Positions 29,092 through 50,759 are shown, counted from the first letter of the stretch. The stretch: DNA of 64,000 bases from Mastigias papua (GCA_964019165.1 OZ025275.1:13423374-13487373), one strand, 5' to 3'. Program-made: numbers and translations. The notes: generated from the letters alone by a model not told the origin.

Positions 29092-29112
29092 ATCTTTCTG
29101 TTTGTCTGTCTT
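28858..29112. repeat. Compound microsatellite: CAT, TCTG/TCTA and TGCC runs
   Basis: An almost pure CAT triplet run (28858-28968) leads into TCTG/TCTA units and then about 15 TGCC units. Translation gives poly-His and Pro/Cys/Leu frames that are not real proteins. It forms the left part of a mosaic with the 300-bp tandem units to its right. Confidence 0.95.
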
Positions 29113-29118
29113 TCTGTC

Positions 29119-30056
29119 TAGGCTGACCCTAGGTAGAGTCAGTGTTCACTTTAAAATTGTCTAGAAGAGGTAACTAGGCCGGCTACACTCAATCCACTCT
29201 GTTGCCCCAACAGTTACTTATCAGAACTTCTGCCTGAAGCTGCTGAGCCTGGATTTTACCGAAGGGGCCTGGTTGGACAGTTTGCCGCAGGTCATCAGCA
29301 GCTCCCCTAATTCTGAATCTCTGCGAACTAAACACTATCAACTTAAGGGCAGTGTTTCTCTGCGCCCACTTGCCACCACGAGATCTCCAGCCACGGGCTA
29401 ACGATCATCATTATCATCATCCATCATCATCATCATCATCTGTCTGTCTTTTTCCTGTACGCCCCTTACGGGGCCTAGGCTGACCCTGAGGTCATTGTCG
29501 CCTGCAAATTGTTTAAAAGAGGTGATTGAGTCGGCTACACTCAATCCACTCTGCTACCCCAACAGCTACTTATCAGAACTGCAGCCTGAAGCTGCTGTGC
29601 CTGACTTTCACTGAAGGGGCCTGGTTGGACAGTTTGCCACAGGTCGTCAACATCTGCCCCAATTCTGAATCTTCGCGAAATGAATCGCTATCAACTTAAG
29701 GACAGTGTCTCTCTGTGCCCGCTTGTCACCACGAGGAGGTCTGTCTGTCTGTTCCTGTACGCCCCTTGCGGGGCCTAGGCTGACCCTGAGGTCAGTGTCG
29801 CCTTCAAATTGTTTAAAAGAGGTGATTGAGTCGGCCACACTCAATCCACTCTGTTACCCCAACAGTTACTTATCAGAGCTGCAGCCTGAAGCTGCTGTGC
29901 CTGACTTTCACTGAAGGGGCCTGGTTGGACAGTTTGCCACAGGTCATCAACATCTGCCCCAATTCTGAATCTTCGCGAAATGAATCACTATCAACTTAAG
30001 GGCAGAGTCTCTCTGTGCCCGCTTGCCACCACGAGGAGGTCTCCAACCATGGGCTA
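29119..30056. repeat. Three tandem copies of a GC-richer 300-bp unit
   Basis: Copy A (29119-29400) is diverged; copies B (from 29441) and C (from 29741) are close to identical. The 'ctgtacgcccctt' anchor occurs at exactly 300-bp spacing (29455 and 29755). Shared blocks include 'ggctgaccct', 'cactcaatccactctg', 'gaaggggcctggttggacag' and 'ttctgaatct'. Copies A and C each end in 'gggcta' followed by a CAT run. The unit is clearly more GC-rich than its surroundings. No coding frame. The mosaic of tandem cores and microsatellites resembles non-autonomous Helitron-type elements, but that class is only a guess. Confidence 0.8.
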
Positions 30057-30057
30057 G

Positions 30058-30188
<131 letters not shown>

Positions 30189-31134
30189 TTATTCTTTATT
30201 TTTTATTTATTAACACCAAATAGGCTAAATTAGAGAATATAGCTGCATTGCAGCAAATGGAAGCCTACTTTGCAATGTTTACAAATTATTTAAGTTTTTT
30301 AGATATTCAATGCAAGTTTAAATGAATGAAAAATGAAGTGAAGTATAGATAAGAGACAAGAAGGAGATAGAGTCAATCAATCCATTTTTTGTTTTTCTCG
30401 TTAGAATTTACGTTTTTGCATAGCCTACAGTTGCATTCATGATCTTTGCGGTATGGTTACAACCATTTGTTTTCAGGGTTTGTTATGGTCTCGATCATGA
30501 AAGTTGTGGTTCTCACGTTTGGTTGTTGAGTCTCTTTGTCATGCCTCAAACTGTAGCAAATATTTCGCTCTTTGGCTCGGAGATTCTACTTTGGATTGAG
30601 ATCATTGTAGAGAAATTTTTTTATAAAAGTAAGTCTCTCTCAGCAAAGAACAGCTATCATTGAAAGGAATACATTTTGTGCATGGACCGGCATCTGAGCT
30701 CCCCAGCAGAATATTGCTCCATTGCCCCTGCCTTTTAGTAGTGCCTTGGTATTTTACTATCTCTAAGACAATCATTTGCTAAAGTTAGCAGAAGAAGGAA
30801 GTATTAACATCTAAATCTATTAGTGGTACTTTGTAACAAATTTGGAAATGCTTTGATGTTATAGAACCAACTTTATAGACGTTTTTGTCGAAAGATCTAC
30901 ATCTTTTTGGGCAGATTTTGGTACGAGAGTTTTGTTTACTTTTTTGAACACAATCTTTCAAGTAATACCCTGATCGCGGTTTTGTATAAGTGATGGAGTT
31001 TGTCACCCCTATTCAGCTCATGTTATAGACTTGTATGAGGTTACATATATGTACATATGAGTATTAACATGTAGTATAAAAACATTAGAGATATTATCGA
31101 AGCTAGTTGTTAAAAATCTGTCTTGTTTTCACAG
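30189..31134. other. BTB-gene intron; short repeat R2 at 30672-30745
   Basis: Within otherwise unremarkable intron, 'cagaatattgctccattgcc' at about 30708 recurs with few changes as 'cggaatattgctccgctgcc' near 59828, marking a short interspersed repeat of unknown class. Confidence 0.4.
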
Positions 31135-39662
<8,528 letters not shown>

Positions 39663-39705
39663 TGAATTTCCTGATCATGCAAATGAGTCTTAAAGAATCT
39701 TGCCC

Positions 39706-39711
39706 AATAAA
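39706..39711 (+). promoter_or_regulatory. Polyadenylation signal of the BTB gene
   Basis: Canonical AATAAA 44 bp after the BTB stop codon. A second one lies near 39870. Confidence 0.55.
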
Positions 39712-39719
39712 GAAATGAA

Positions 39720-42600
39720 GTTTGTACATCTTAATTCTATTAATCATTTGTAAGGGTAATAGTTAGAAATGAAAGTGATCTGTGCTCATCAGTGTAAGAG
39801 GCTTGGGGGTGGGGGAGAAGCTATAGGCCCCAGCCGGACATCTGTTGTCATTTGTGCAATTTCGTCAGAATAAAACTTAATTTGTATAGAAAACTAGCTG
39901 GAGCTTAGAAGACCTAGACAACAGTTGGCATGGGAACCTTTGTCCATCACGACTGCTTTTAGGGATACAGTTTGCAGCCCCCTAAGTTTAGAGCCCTCCT
40001 GAATCTGTCTTTGCTTATCAAAGAAAATGACACCTGTGGGATGAGTGTAGTCCCCAATAAGATGGAATCCAATTCACATTCATGCAAAAATACCCTCAGG
40101 ATCCAGGACTTAATTTAGATATAGAATGTCATCAACTTAACAATTGTTGGCATTGAAAGATTGGTCCCAGCTCTGCTGGCCAAAGCATTCTTTCTGATAT
40201 TCCCATTGTTTCTTTAGGAGTCATCCATTTTGATCATCATTTTCACAATTCTACAAAAAGTGAACTTTCCTCAGACCCCTCCCCCCTCACAAAGTATAAG
40301 GCAAAACATAAAAAGTGATAACCTTGATATGAGGTTGACTACATTTTGGGGTATCATTGTATTTTTCAAATGGCATACAGAAGGCATTAACTCCCTCCCC
40401 ACTCTATGATTTGTAGACTTATGAAAATGATGATACAACTTGATGACCCCTTAGGGCAGTGGCCCTCGAAATTTTCATGGGTCTCAAAATTATGCTGACT
40501 ATTGGCCAAGAACCATCTCATGATTCCATCACTTTTCCATTTTAGATACTTGTACTTAGCAGTTTGTACCTTTTCACACTTTAGCACATAAATTGACAAA
40601 TATTCTTCTATATCAAAAAGAATCCGTATGAAGTTTGATTGAAAAGGAGCAAAGAAGTAGATTTTAACACAAAAGCAACTCATTTTCAAGGTTCTTTTAA
40701 TGTATAATAATAAATTTGTGCCTTTTATAAGAAATAGTACCAATTTACACAACATTGGTGATAGAAGTATGAGTAAACTAGAAATTTTACATAAATTTAT
40801 GGTCACATGAAATAATACAGCAAACTGGATCTCAACATAGTCCCACTGTTGAGTCAAAATATCATAAGGAATGTTGTTAGAAATAAGGAACTCTATGTTA
40901 GATGTGTAATGAATTCAATTGTAAACAAGAATGCAACATTGATAAACAAACACTGATGTTATTGTACACTATGGTATCTTGGTACCAGAAATGGAGATGG
41001 GATAGGTGACAAGGACCACATAAATCAAGCCATGCCCTTTTCTTCATATGAAAGGCTGTTTTGTTTTTGTTGGACATCTTCTGTTACAGCATACCCATTT
41101 TCTATCAACTATTTATATATTTGGTATGCACCTTAGTGAAATGGTGAGCTTTTGCATTATATCCTAGACTTGATCCAAGAGTTTTGAAGTTGGAAATTAT
41201 GAAGTTTTCCATATCTGCAACTAGATGACTCCTAAAACCATAGAACTTTTAAGCACAACTGTCAAGAGCAGAAATTTATCACAAGCATAGGTCAAGAAGC
41301 TGTTTAAATTTGAATCTTTGGAGAAGAGGGGGGACTACTTCTCTCATCGCCCCCATGGCTATGCCACTACTTTGATAATTTATGAAGCCAAAAGAAGTTT
41401 AATTTTTGGGTCTGGAATCAACTAAGAAAGTAGTTGGTGTTTGGTATTCCAAGTATGATGGAACTGTGGTCATCAGAAATCCAATGCAACTGGTATATAA
41501 TGGAAAGGTTTTCTGCCATTTTTTAATGTAATGACACTTTCCATTATCAACTGCACAAAATAGCATGCTAGCAAGAACAAACAATGAGTGATTATGTATT
41601 GTTATGTTTACCAACATTATCATATCCTAAACAGCCATGGAATATTTACTAAACTGAGTTTAAGGTTGAAGCAAACATACTTTAGGTCTTACAAAAATAT
41701 CATATTTTGATGTGTGTCAATTTTGTGGTGGCCCAAAGAACTAACTACAGCCTGTTTGGCATCCCTAGGGGTGTTTCCTCGCCTTGATAATGGAAAAAAC
41801 ATTTGAAATAGATGTATATAGCTACTTCGCTTTACTCATTAATTTTTATGTGATGAGATTTATATTGTGGACAATCCAGAAGTTATAAAAATTAGTATTT
41901 GTTGATTATTATGAGGGAATGGAATAACTATATGAAAACAGAAGTAAGCTAATAGCTTATTTGCCAATTCTAATTAGTTCCCAATTGGCTAAGATGAGTG
42001 AGCAATGGCAATGAGGGCTATAACATACTGTAAAAGCTTACTAGATATTCAATCCTCTAGAGCGGGTCTTATAAAGAGGGGGGTGATTTGGAAACTTCAC
42101 TATAACCTCTTTAATGTGTTATAAATGATGCTCTTCTAGTGCTCTACAATGTGAAGATTTCTATTGAATATATCTAAACCAGAGCTAGACAATACAACTG
42201 TAAACTCTAAAGCACATGAAGTTAGAAATGGGAGATACTAAAAAGAACATGGTTATTTATGAGTAATAATTTGTCTTCTACTGTATTCCACATACCTTTT
42301 GGTATACAGTGATGATGGAGGGGGATTTATTGAAGAAACTTCCAATTGGATGGGAGGCCTATTGGTGAGGGGGTGGAGAAGAGAGGGGGTCAAGTAGAGC
42401 TTTTAAGTCATGTTAAAATATACTGAATGGACATTATGCAGCTATTTTTACGCATAAAACTAATGCAAGAAATAACTCGTATACCAAAGAATAAATGATG
42501 AGATAATTACTTTATGTCAGTTCTGTTTCCCTTGACAACATGGTTTGTGATAAACAGATGCAAAGCTTTCTAAGCCATGCTTATTTCTGCTTTGTATGTT
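39720..42600. other. Intergenic between convergent BTB and peflin genes
   Basis: Holds the 3'UTRs of two genes that converge here. A 156-codon minus-strand frame (40387-40857) has no recognisable motif and is probably chance or transposon-derived. No other repeat was recognised. Confidence 0.45.
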
Positions 42601-42607
42601 TTGCAAC

Positions 42608-45600
42608 CTATAATCCAGCAAGCTGATGATCAAGTACCATTTCTAAAAACTAAATAAAAACACAAATTATTATTCATGAGCCCTGTTTGTGAACAGAAAG
42701 CCAATGCAGTTGGATGTATCATTGAAAAAATCAGCACTGGACCCAAAGAGGGAAACAAGTTTTGGACCATTTGTCAAGTTAGTTAAGTTCTGCAACATTT
42801 GAAAATAGCAAATGTCTCTTTGATGAAAACTGGCTTAAATCTTCCTGAGTGAGTGATTCATTCAACATATGGTCTGCACCCTCAGGTTTGGAAGCAAAAG
42901 TGGATTGTTATAAAGTAAAATAGAATATACAGTATATTGTGCATCCATCTTAGCTTCATTTGTAGAGCTACCTTACTGCTACATCCTGGTTATAGCTTCA
43001 TTATCATTGCATTGCAGTGGTGTTTAAATGTAAATCCAAAAAACATCCATAAGTTGCATTTTGGTCTTGAACTTTTACTCGCTGTAGTATATTACTATCA
43101 CAACAGGGTTCATACACAGGCCTCTGAATGAGATGGGAACAATCATGCATGAGCACACAGGTATGTGCCCAGCTCAGTTCATGCTCTCGATTTGCCACTT
43201 ATGCCAGCACTGTTAAAAATATACATCAAAGTACTAAGGAAATTATCAATGTTTATGTGAAAGCTCCCACAATTGAATATTTAGCATGCACATATGATCC
43301 CACACACATGATTGGCAGTGCACATCTACTTTACTCATTGGAAGGTCTGCATACACATCCTGCCTAATATTTTTTCCTGACTTTTCCTGACTTTTTTCTT
43401 CAAAATTATGGGGTTTTTCCTAACTAAATATCAGAGATATATAATATTTTTCCTGATCAAATGGTGTTACAAATCATGCAAGCAACTGACCCATCTTTTA
43501 ATTTAACTAAGCAATTGAGCACATTTTTCTATTTGGGTAATAAAATGAGGCTCCCTGCGCAACTGGAACAAACAATATCACAAACTGTGCAATGTATAGA
43601 GTTGACTATTGGGTACCAAAGAATTCATCTGCATGGATGATAAAAATTCTTGACTTTTTCCTGGATTTCTTCAAGTTTTAACAAAATTTCCTAACTTTTC
43701 CTGACTCTCCATAAAAACATAGTTTTTTCTGATTTTTCCTGACCATATGAACCTTGCATAAGAAGAATTCAACACCACATGTTTTAGAACTGAATTGAAT
43801 TGACAAAAATACACATAATTCCTTTACCTGTTCATAATTGATGTGAATCACACCTCTCAATTGATGATCATGTTTCTTGAATGCATCAGTAAGTGACTTG
43901 AGCATAACACAGCATTGGATGAAATCATCAAATTTCATTGAGTTGACACTGTTTCTATCAAATACTCTAACACACAGGCGACAGAAATCCATGGAACTAA
44001 AACATCACAGACAATGCGCCATTACTAATGAAACAGTAAAAAATATATCTGATACTAACATCCAATTTCAAATGGATGATAACATATATTATATGCCTAA
44101 CAATGGCATCATAGGCAAGTAGTGGTTGTGGTTAGAGTGCTCCACTACTGTGCAACTAAGACTTATGTCTTGGGGCACACCTATGTTCATAGTTTAGAAA
44201 CTCAGTCATTGTCTACTGAGCAGAAAATTGGAACCAGGTGGTAATACTTGGGAGTTAAGGTGGCAAAGAAAGGAACTGGCCATCCTAGCTCATTATGCCA
44301 ACAGTCCAGGGTAGATGTCCTTTCTAAAATGCACTCTCTAGTGTATAAATTGATATATCATGCTGACCTTTACCTTTACTGATATGATTGTATGAAGAGA
44401 ATTATAATAGATCTACTCTAAAATTTGGTTCAGCTAAGTCTGCTAATAGAAAGATGAGAACCCCTAGTTTTCAAGCTCAATTTGTACATGATTGGGTGAA
44501 GCCTTGGTAGGTAATCTGAATTTGCTAGATATTAATTTAGTTATTTGAACTTACAAAGACACATTCATATAATAATTAGGTCCAAAATGGGCCTGCAAAT
44601 GGGAAATTAATGATCTTGACTCAAGAAGTAGGTTGGTTAACTTACAGTCTATATCCAAATGCTTGGAATGCTCTGTTAAGTTCCCCACCATCAATAGTTC
44701 CTGATCTGTCTGTATCAAATCTAAAACCAATAAGAAGTAAATATTGCATTAAAAAGCAAAGAATTTCACATAATGATTTTTCAAGAACTCAGAGTCATGA
44801 CTTTAATTTCACCATCACATTTTATATCAGAAAGTGCGCATGCATATAATACATATACAAATAATCTTATTTTGTATAGCTTATATTCCTTTTTATGAAC
44901 AATACTACTAACAAATGAACAAATGAAAATACCTTTGAATCAAAACACTTAGATTAAGTGTACACAGTAAAAACTGTACTTCAAGAAGGTCATGTGGATC
45001 CAAAGGAAAGACAGGGAGAGTATAGGAGGCAAAAAATGGGTATTTCATTGCTAGTGTGCATGTGGCTATGTTTGGAGAGACTAAGACTCATATGTTGCTA
45101 ATATATGGTAACACCAAACATACCTATCAAAGCAGCCTTTCCATTCTTGAATGTATTTCCAAAGGGCAGCAAATTCATAGGCATCAATTGTGCCTGACCT
45201 ATCCAATGATCATAGGAAATGTGTTGGTTACTGAAGAATACTTATGAAAATTAAGATATAAATATCTGCACAGAAAAGCCTCAGTCCCTAGGAATATTTC
45301 TCATGTGGATCCTCTGTCCACACATCAATACATTAAAGCCACAGGATCCAAAGTATACAAAACAGTGCTCCTAAATAAAAAGTGAAGGAAATAGAAAAAG
45401 TTCCTAATGTTCAAAACCTGTAACAGTGGCATTCACTTTGTTCTATTCATCAAGAAACAAGGAGGGAGTTCTGTCCCCAGTCTTCTATTTACTGTAGGTA
45501 AGCAATATTGGTCATTATACCTTTTCTGAATATTGTCCTGGCTTTTCCCAGTCTTATTGCCAACAGTGTGGCACTGTTATTACATGGTAAAGCTTAAGGT

Positions 45601-47692
45601 TGGCTGACAAATTTCATAGAATCAAAAGCAGAATGTATGAAACATATTACTTCTTCCAATTTTAATTCAGCTACCTTCAGCTGATATCTATCACATTTAT
45701 GATAATTCATAGAATTAACATACCTATCCTTATCAAACATTCCAACCATAAGTCGACATGTTTCTGAGTTGAAATGACTCCAATTGTTGTTAAGCAATGC
45801 TTGTTGCAACTCATCAGCTGATATTGATCCAGAGTTATCACGATCTACAGCCTGTGGCAAATTGCAAAAATTGTAAAGCAATGACAGAATCGCTTTACTT
45901 CTTAAAAAAAGTCACAAAAATTTTCCCTACTAGATTTGGTGCACATCAGAAGTTGTGACATGCCATCTTTGCTTCTATATACATCATCTATGCAAAGATG
46001 ATTGACATAGTGAAGAGAACACAGCAAAGGACCTAATTGCCCTAGATTAGGTCAGCATACAATATGAAGCAGACCTAAGTATTTATTAGTAAAAATGATT
46101 GATGTGTATTTTTTGCAGCTGTGTTTTCAACTTTTTTTTGCCTTGTGCTGTTCATGCTGATGGCTGTGGAGTTGTCATGGCATCATGCACTCTGTGGTAT
46201 CATCCTTACAGTGTAGTGAAAAAGCATAGATGGCTTGAAAAGAATCACTCTTTAACAACCATACAAAACCTTTACAGTTTTCATTTTTTGGAAGCACCAT
46301 GAGTCCTTTGAAGAAGGAATTAGAGGCCAGCAACAGTTTTCGTGTAAAATAAGATATAAAGTTGTTTTTTCATAAGTCATATTTGAGTTTTTCACAAGCA
46401 ACGAATCAAACAAAAGGTAATATTTCCACTGTCTGATCTTATGAGTACATGCTTCATTTTAATATAAGGAATTTAGATTGGCACCTAGTACATGAATTTT
46501 CTTAATTGACTTTTATTTTGAGAAATTAATAATGCCTTATTGTTTGGAAATTAAGCCTCTATGGGTATATATAAAGGTTGATCATAATGAAAGTCGCATC
46601 AAACTGATACATGCATCAATGCAGTTGAAGCATCTGATGATTTGTTTGTTACCATTCAATATCACTCCAGCTGTAGCAACCCCTGTTAATACTTATGGAG
46701 CAGGCATCATACAGGACTGCTATTAGTACATGCACTGCATTATACCCATGGATAATTGAAAATCAAATATCACTTGTGCACAACAGTGTATTTTGGTGTG
46801 CATTAGCCAAACTTCTGAAAAAATCTTTGGTGTGCACATGTCACACCTTGCAAACTAGGTTGGAATTGTTGAAAGGTGCATAGGGGAGCTGTTTCATATC
46901 CTTGAAATTGCATAGTTACCTACAGCCTGGATGTAGATTTTGTGTGTTTGGCTGAATCATTTTACAAAAAATTGTGTGGTGGCGACCCCAGCTGGTAGCT
47001 GATGAGCAAGGAGGACAATTCTCCATGTAAGACAAAAATCCCAATCTGGCTTGCAAACTAACCAATGGGCATTTTGTGCCTACCTGAAACCAGCCCCAAA
47101 GAACTGGATCAATGCCTGGAGGTGGGGGCTTTGCTCCACCCCCATATCCTGGTTGTGGTGGATAGCCTCCACCTGGTGGGTAGCCCCTTTGTCCTTGGGG
47201 TGGATAGCCTTGAGATGGATAGCCTTGTTGTTGATTATAACCAGCTTGTTGGTTGTACCCAGGTTGCTGGTTGTAGCCTCCCATTTGTGGGTTGTAGCCA
47301 TAATTCTGATTTGGCTGTTGGTGTGTGAAGCTTCCTTGTTGCTATAAATACAAATAAAATGAGCTAATCTTTGTCTATAACTTATAGGACATCACAACTT
47401 TGATAGCACATCTAATAACTTGAGAGTACCTTTTGAATTTCCAACCATTCATAATGAAAAAAATCAGCAAGGGAATAAATTCATTTGGCAGAAAAATAAC
47501 TTTTTTGCCTAGCATAGACTCTCGAAATCCTATACATTGGTATGATTCCATTCAAAGATAGAAAGTGTGCCCAACCCCATGGACTAGCCAATTTGCAACA
47601 GAGCAATTCTTCGTTTTACCAATAAACGAGATCCCCAGCTAAGACCTAGATTTAAATACACATACATAGCCTCCTCTATTCCACTGTGACAT
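42608..47692 (-). CDS. PEF1: Peflin, penta-EF-hand calcium-binding protein (complete)
   Basis: Seven exons, all borders GT..AG with consistent phase: 47692-47666, 47341-47084, 45851-45724, 45198-45124, 44720-44646, 43996-43828 and 42649-42608 (TAG). The product is 257 residues. The N-terminus (MSQWNRGGY then QQ.GY.. repeats, about residues 10-90) is the Gln/Gly/Pro/Tyr-rich low-complexity tail of peflin. EF1 is [15 protein letters not shown]2 [15 protein letters not shown]3 [15 protein letters not shown]4 ([13 protein letters not shown]) and EF5 ([17 protein letters not shown]) are degenerate, as in the family. It ends [13 protein letters not shown]. Known role: peflin pairs with ALG-2 (PDCD6) and modulates ER exit of COPII cargo and CUL3-KLHL12 activity. 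Intron 5 (43997-44645) holds a SINE. It is divergent from the gene at 47855. Confidence 0.95.
44110..44345 (+). mobile_element. SINE, diverged copy S3 in a peflin intron
   Basis: The body shares 'gggagttaaggtggcaaaga' and 'aaggaactggccatcctagc' with S1 and S2, and has a related start ('gtggttagagtgctccacta'). The A and B boxes are decayed. It lies in intron 5 of peflin, on the opposite strand. Confidence 0.65.
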
Positions 47693-47854
47693 CCCTGCTT
47701 TGTAGTATATAAACGTTCCTTAGGATCGCTTGTGTCTGTCCGATCAGTTCTATGGTTCTATGACGAAATCATGTAAACGGAAGCTACTTGTTGATAACGA
47801 GACCAAACAGAGGTCAGAAAAGAGGCTAACGCGCGCGAGAAATGAATTTTCACA
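47693..47854. promoter_or_regulatory. Shared bidirectional promoter region
   Basis: Only 162 bp separate the start codons of peflin (minus) and the plus-strand gene at 47855, so both 5'UTRs and promoters overlap here. Visible sites are an ETS/GABP-type ACGGAAGC at 47777-47784 and a CpG-dense 'aacgcgcgcgag' at 47828-47839, both typical of divergent housekeeping promoters. A 'tatataaa' at 47707-47714 could serve as a TATA box. Confidence 0.6.
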
Positions 47855-50626
47855 ATGGCTACCGCAATGGCAGATCAAGATAGCAAGAATAGAATTTTGC
47901 AAAGGTGAGCTATTGGTAAGAAAGGTAACCGCCACAGGGAAAGGGGCATAAAATTTAGGCGGATGTGCAGTTTAGGGTAACAGCCAAATCTCCTTACATT
48001 CTATACGGAATTGTTCCTTGTGATGAAGAGAGCCGAAATAGACGATAAAAAGTGCGGTACTACTTACCAATTACTTATTTTCTCCTATTTTTCCCTCGAT
48101 GAACACTGAAATCCATATGTCCATTAAAACATTTCCGTCCATTCTACAGCTAGCCCTTACTCTGGTCCTTACCCTTCACAATACCCGAACCCTCGGTACT
48201 TGGTAAGTAGTACCGCACTTTTTATGGTCTTTCGACTCTCTTCATCGTAAGAAGTAATTTCGTATAGAATTTAGGGCGATTTCGCTGTTACCCTTAACTG
48301 CAAATCCGCCAAAATTTATTTTAGAGGGCACAAAGGTGTAGTGTTAGTACCATATATAATGTATGACATGATTTCTTGACTGGCTACCGTTCAAGCTACC
48401 ACCCATATGATTGTTCACTGAATTCTATGAGTAGACTGTATATTCACTTTTAAAATATTTTCAAAACAAAGCATGCAAGCTGTTGGTTTATGAATTAAGT
48501 GTTGAGATAATTGTCATAATTTTGGATAATGGATAACTCTCAGTTCTCAAAGGGAGCAAGAGAAATCACCCTCATTGACGGATATCCTCGCTCGTAAGGT
48601 TTATAGGTACTTGACGTGTGCATGAATAGTTGTAGATAGTTTTAAATATGAGGTATTATTAGGATCTCTAGGAGTCACCTTTCTTGCTGGTTTGGAATTA
48701 GAAACTTTTGTAATTTTGCATTGTGTTATTTGGACCATCAATAACCTTTGGATTTTTGGAATACAGCAGCATGCACTAAATATGTCCGTGGTTCGACACC
48801 CCCCCCCCCCCCAATTCCATACTGGAAATGGGTCAAGACACTTTTGTTTTCATTGAGGATTTTGCTGCACACTTGCAGAGGTAGATTCCATGTTGGTTTT
48901 ATATTTTGTTGTTGTACATAAAAATGTGAGAAGAAACTATTCAATGTTCTGCTTTAATTAGGTTATTATATATTGTAAATAGGTTTTAATTAGCTTATTC
49001 CTTTTTATTCTTGCAAGTAAATATAAGTTTCTAAAGGACCTCTTGAAAATCAGTCTTGCTGAAGGCAACCCAGGGAATGACATTAAAATGAGATGAAAAT
49101 GAATGGTGATCTGTATGATACCCTTGGTTTTGCACCAAGTAATTCATTGGAGTATCTATCAGTATTTGGTAGTGTAGAGCACATTTGTTAAAGAGTATGT
49201 ATTTCTTAATAAAAGTTTTTTGTTTTAATGTTATCAACTTATTGTTATCTTATAGGTTCTCTGAGCTTGATGCTTCACTTAGTGGTCAGAGGAAAAATTT
49301 GGAACAGTTGTACAATTTGCTCAGGAGTCTGTCATCAAAGCAAATGAAGTAACTATGTTTGGACCAATTTTTTCTGTCATGTGGAAGGTTTTTGTGATAA
49401 TTTTAATTTTTTCCTTATAAAGATGAATCCTGTGAACAGTCATTTGTCTATTTTGAATTCATTTACAAAATTTGATGAAGTTTTCATTCTTTTTTGCTGC
49501 ATTTTGAAAAATTTGCACTTTTAGATGGATTTCCATCATACCTACATAATTGAAAAATAATTAGTTTTGATCAAACTTACTTGTATAAAGTTAGTTTATC
49601 TCACTATATATGTCATCATTTATAGGATATGGATTAAAAGTGATGAAGATGGTGATGATGATGATGATGATGAAGATTCTTGTATTTCATCAAAAACAGT
49701 TTGTGAAACAGAGAGGAAAGGTGACAATTTCCTAGATTTTTATGGTAAATTAATTTTATGGTAAATTAAGTTTTGTTATGTTGGATTATGATATATTTAT
49801 TTTATGATATATATTATGATTTATAATATTGGATTATGCTAGACCATCTCTGACTCAGTTATTCTGCTATAAATGATTATACTTTTAGCTTTGTTAGAGT
49901 GATGATAATTTTTATAATTCTTCCAAATATGCAAGTTGAAAACTCATTCAAGTTTGAGAAATGATAAGTCGCAGATCTAGATAGTTGCCAGTGTGCATTC
50001 CATGTTTATCCTTTGCCAGACATTTCCCTCAGTATTCTGCTATTATGCCTTGTTTGGGCTGATTTAGAAATAAGTAGGTGCAGCAATATCCCAAAAATTC
50101 TCATTGTGTTTATGTGAATTTTATATCAAAGGACTAAAGAGGAAAATTATTTAATCAAACAAACTATTTACAGCTTAGTAATATTACAAAAATTATTTTC
50201 ACAATTCTTATACACCATTGAGTTTACAAATCATTCAACATAGGGATTTTCTGGCACCAGATGCCAAGAAGCAGGATTTTTCCTTTGTACACTAAAGCAC
50301 AGAACAAACATATTAATGCCTGCATGGAATGCATCCTGCGATAATAGAACAGGGCAGTTGCAAAGGTTTCATAGATGACTGCCTTACATAAGCCAAATCT
50401 ATTTTGTTATGCTACTTAGATAAAAAATTTACTGCACATGTCTATCATTGTCATACTTCTCATTATCCAACCTTCCTTCAAGATGAAGCAATAGACTTTG
50501 GTGAGATTGACAAGATCCTAGAGAAAGCAAAATCACTACGAATAGTTGAGGAAGAAGCAGAAGAGCTACACAAATGTGAGAGAAAAGGGACTACAAAAAT
50601 TACAAGTGCAGGGCCAAAAATTCAAG
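47855..50626 (+). CDS. Unassigned acidic helical protein, possibly TEDC2-like
   Basis: Four exons that join in frame: 47855-47904, 49256-49348, 49626-49744 and 50483-50626. They give MATAMADQDSKNRILQRFSE..., a helical segment (SGQRKNLEQLYNLLRSLSSK), an acidic run (SDEDGDDDDDDEDS), and a second helix (EIDKILEKAKSLRIVEEEAE). The 135 codons have no enzyme motif. The second helix and its context faintly recall TEDC2 (C16orf59), a centriole factor with a conserved L..AL.KA..VR helix; this is a guess from memory. The 3' end is uncertain: donor 'gtgtct' at 50627 may be used, or the frame may run on to the stop at 50755-50757, with AATAAA near 50852. The start is the first good ATG giving open phase into exon 2; ATGs at 47730 and 47760 are out of frame. 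Confidence 0.65.
47949..48325. mobile_element. MITE with about 110-bp inverted repeats
   Basis: Left arm 'ggcggatgtgcagtttaggg' and the reverse complement of the right arm 'ggcggatttgcagttaaggg' continue in parallel through 'taacagc', 'attctatacg', 'gatgaagagag' and the near-exact inner block 'aaaaagtgcggtactactta'. About 130 bp of unique sequence lies between. It sits in intron 1 of the gene at 47855, 45 bp after its first exon. Confidence 0.8.
48772..48812 (+). repeat. tRNA-like fragment ending in poly-C
   Basis: 'gtccgtggttcgacacc' contains a perfect tRNA B-box (GGTTCGANNCC) and runs into 14 C residues. No A-box at tRNA distance and no cloverleaf could be drawn. Probably a broken SINE head. 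Confidence 0.35.
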
Positions 50627-50759
50627 GTGTCTACTTGCTTTTCAAACCTTTTTTGTTCTATATTCTTCATTTTGAGCCATTGATATATGCCTTCGTGAAA
50701 ATGTTCCAGCACTTCAATTGCACCAGAAATGATCTGATGGCAAGTAAAGGGAAATAGTA

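Noticed and set aside
40387..40857. 156-codon minus-strand open frame
   Set aside because: No recognisable motif, lies in the 3' region between two convergent genes; likely chance in AT-rich DNA or transposon-derived.
46916..47083. Extension of the peflin exon 2 frame past WGWFQ
   Set aside because: The donor 'gtaggc' at 47083 and the EF1 exon at 45851 join in phase to the expected peflin sequence; the extension is intron.
47730..47951. 73-codon frame starting upstream of the divergent promoter's plus gene
   Set aside because: Does not continue in phase into the exon at 49256, whereas the frame from 47855 does.
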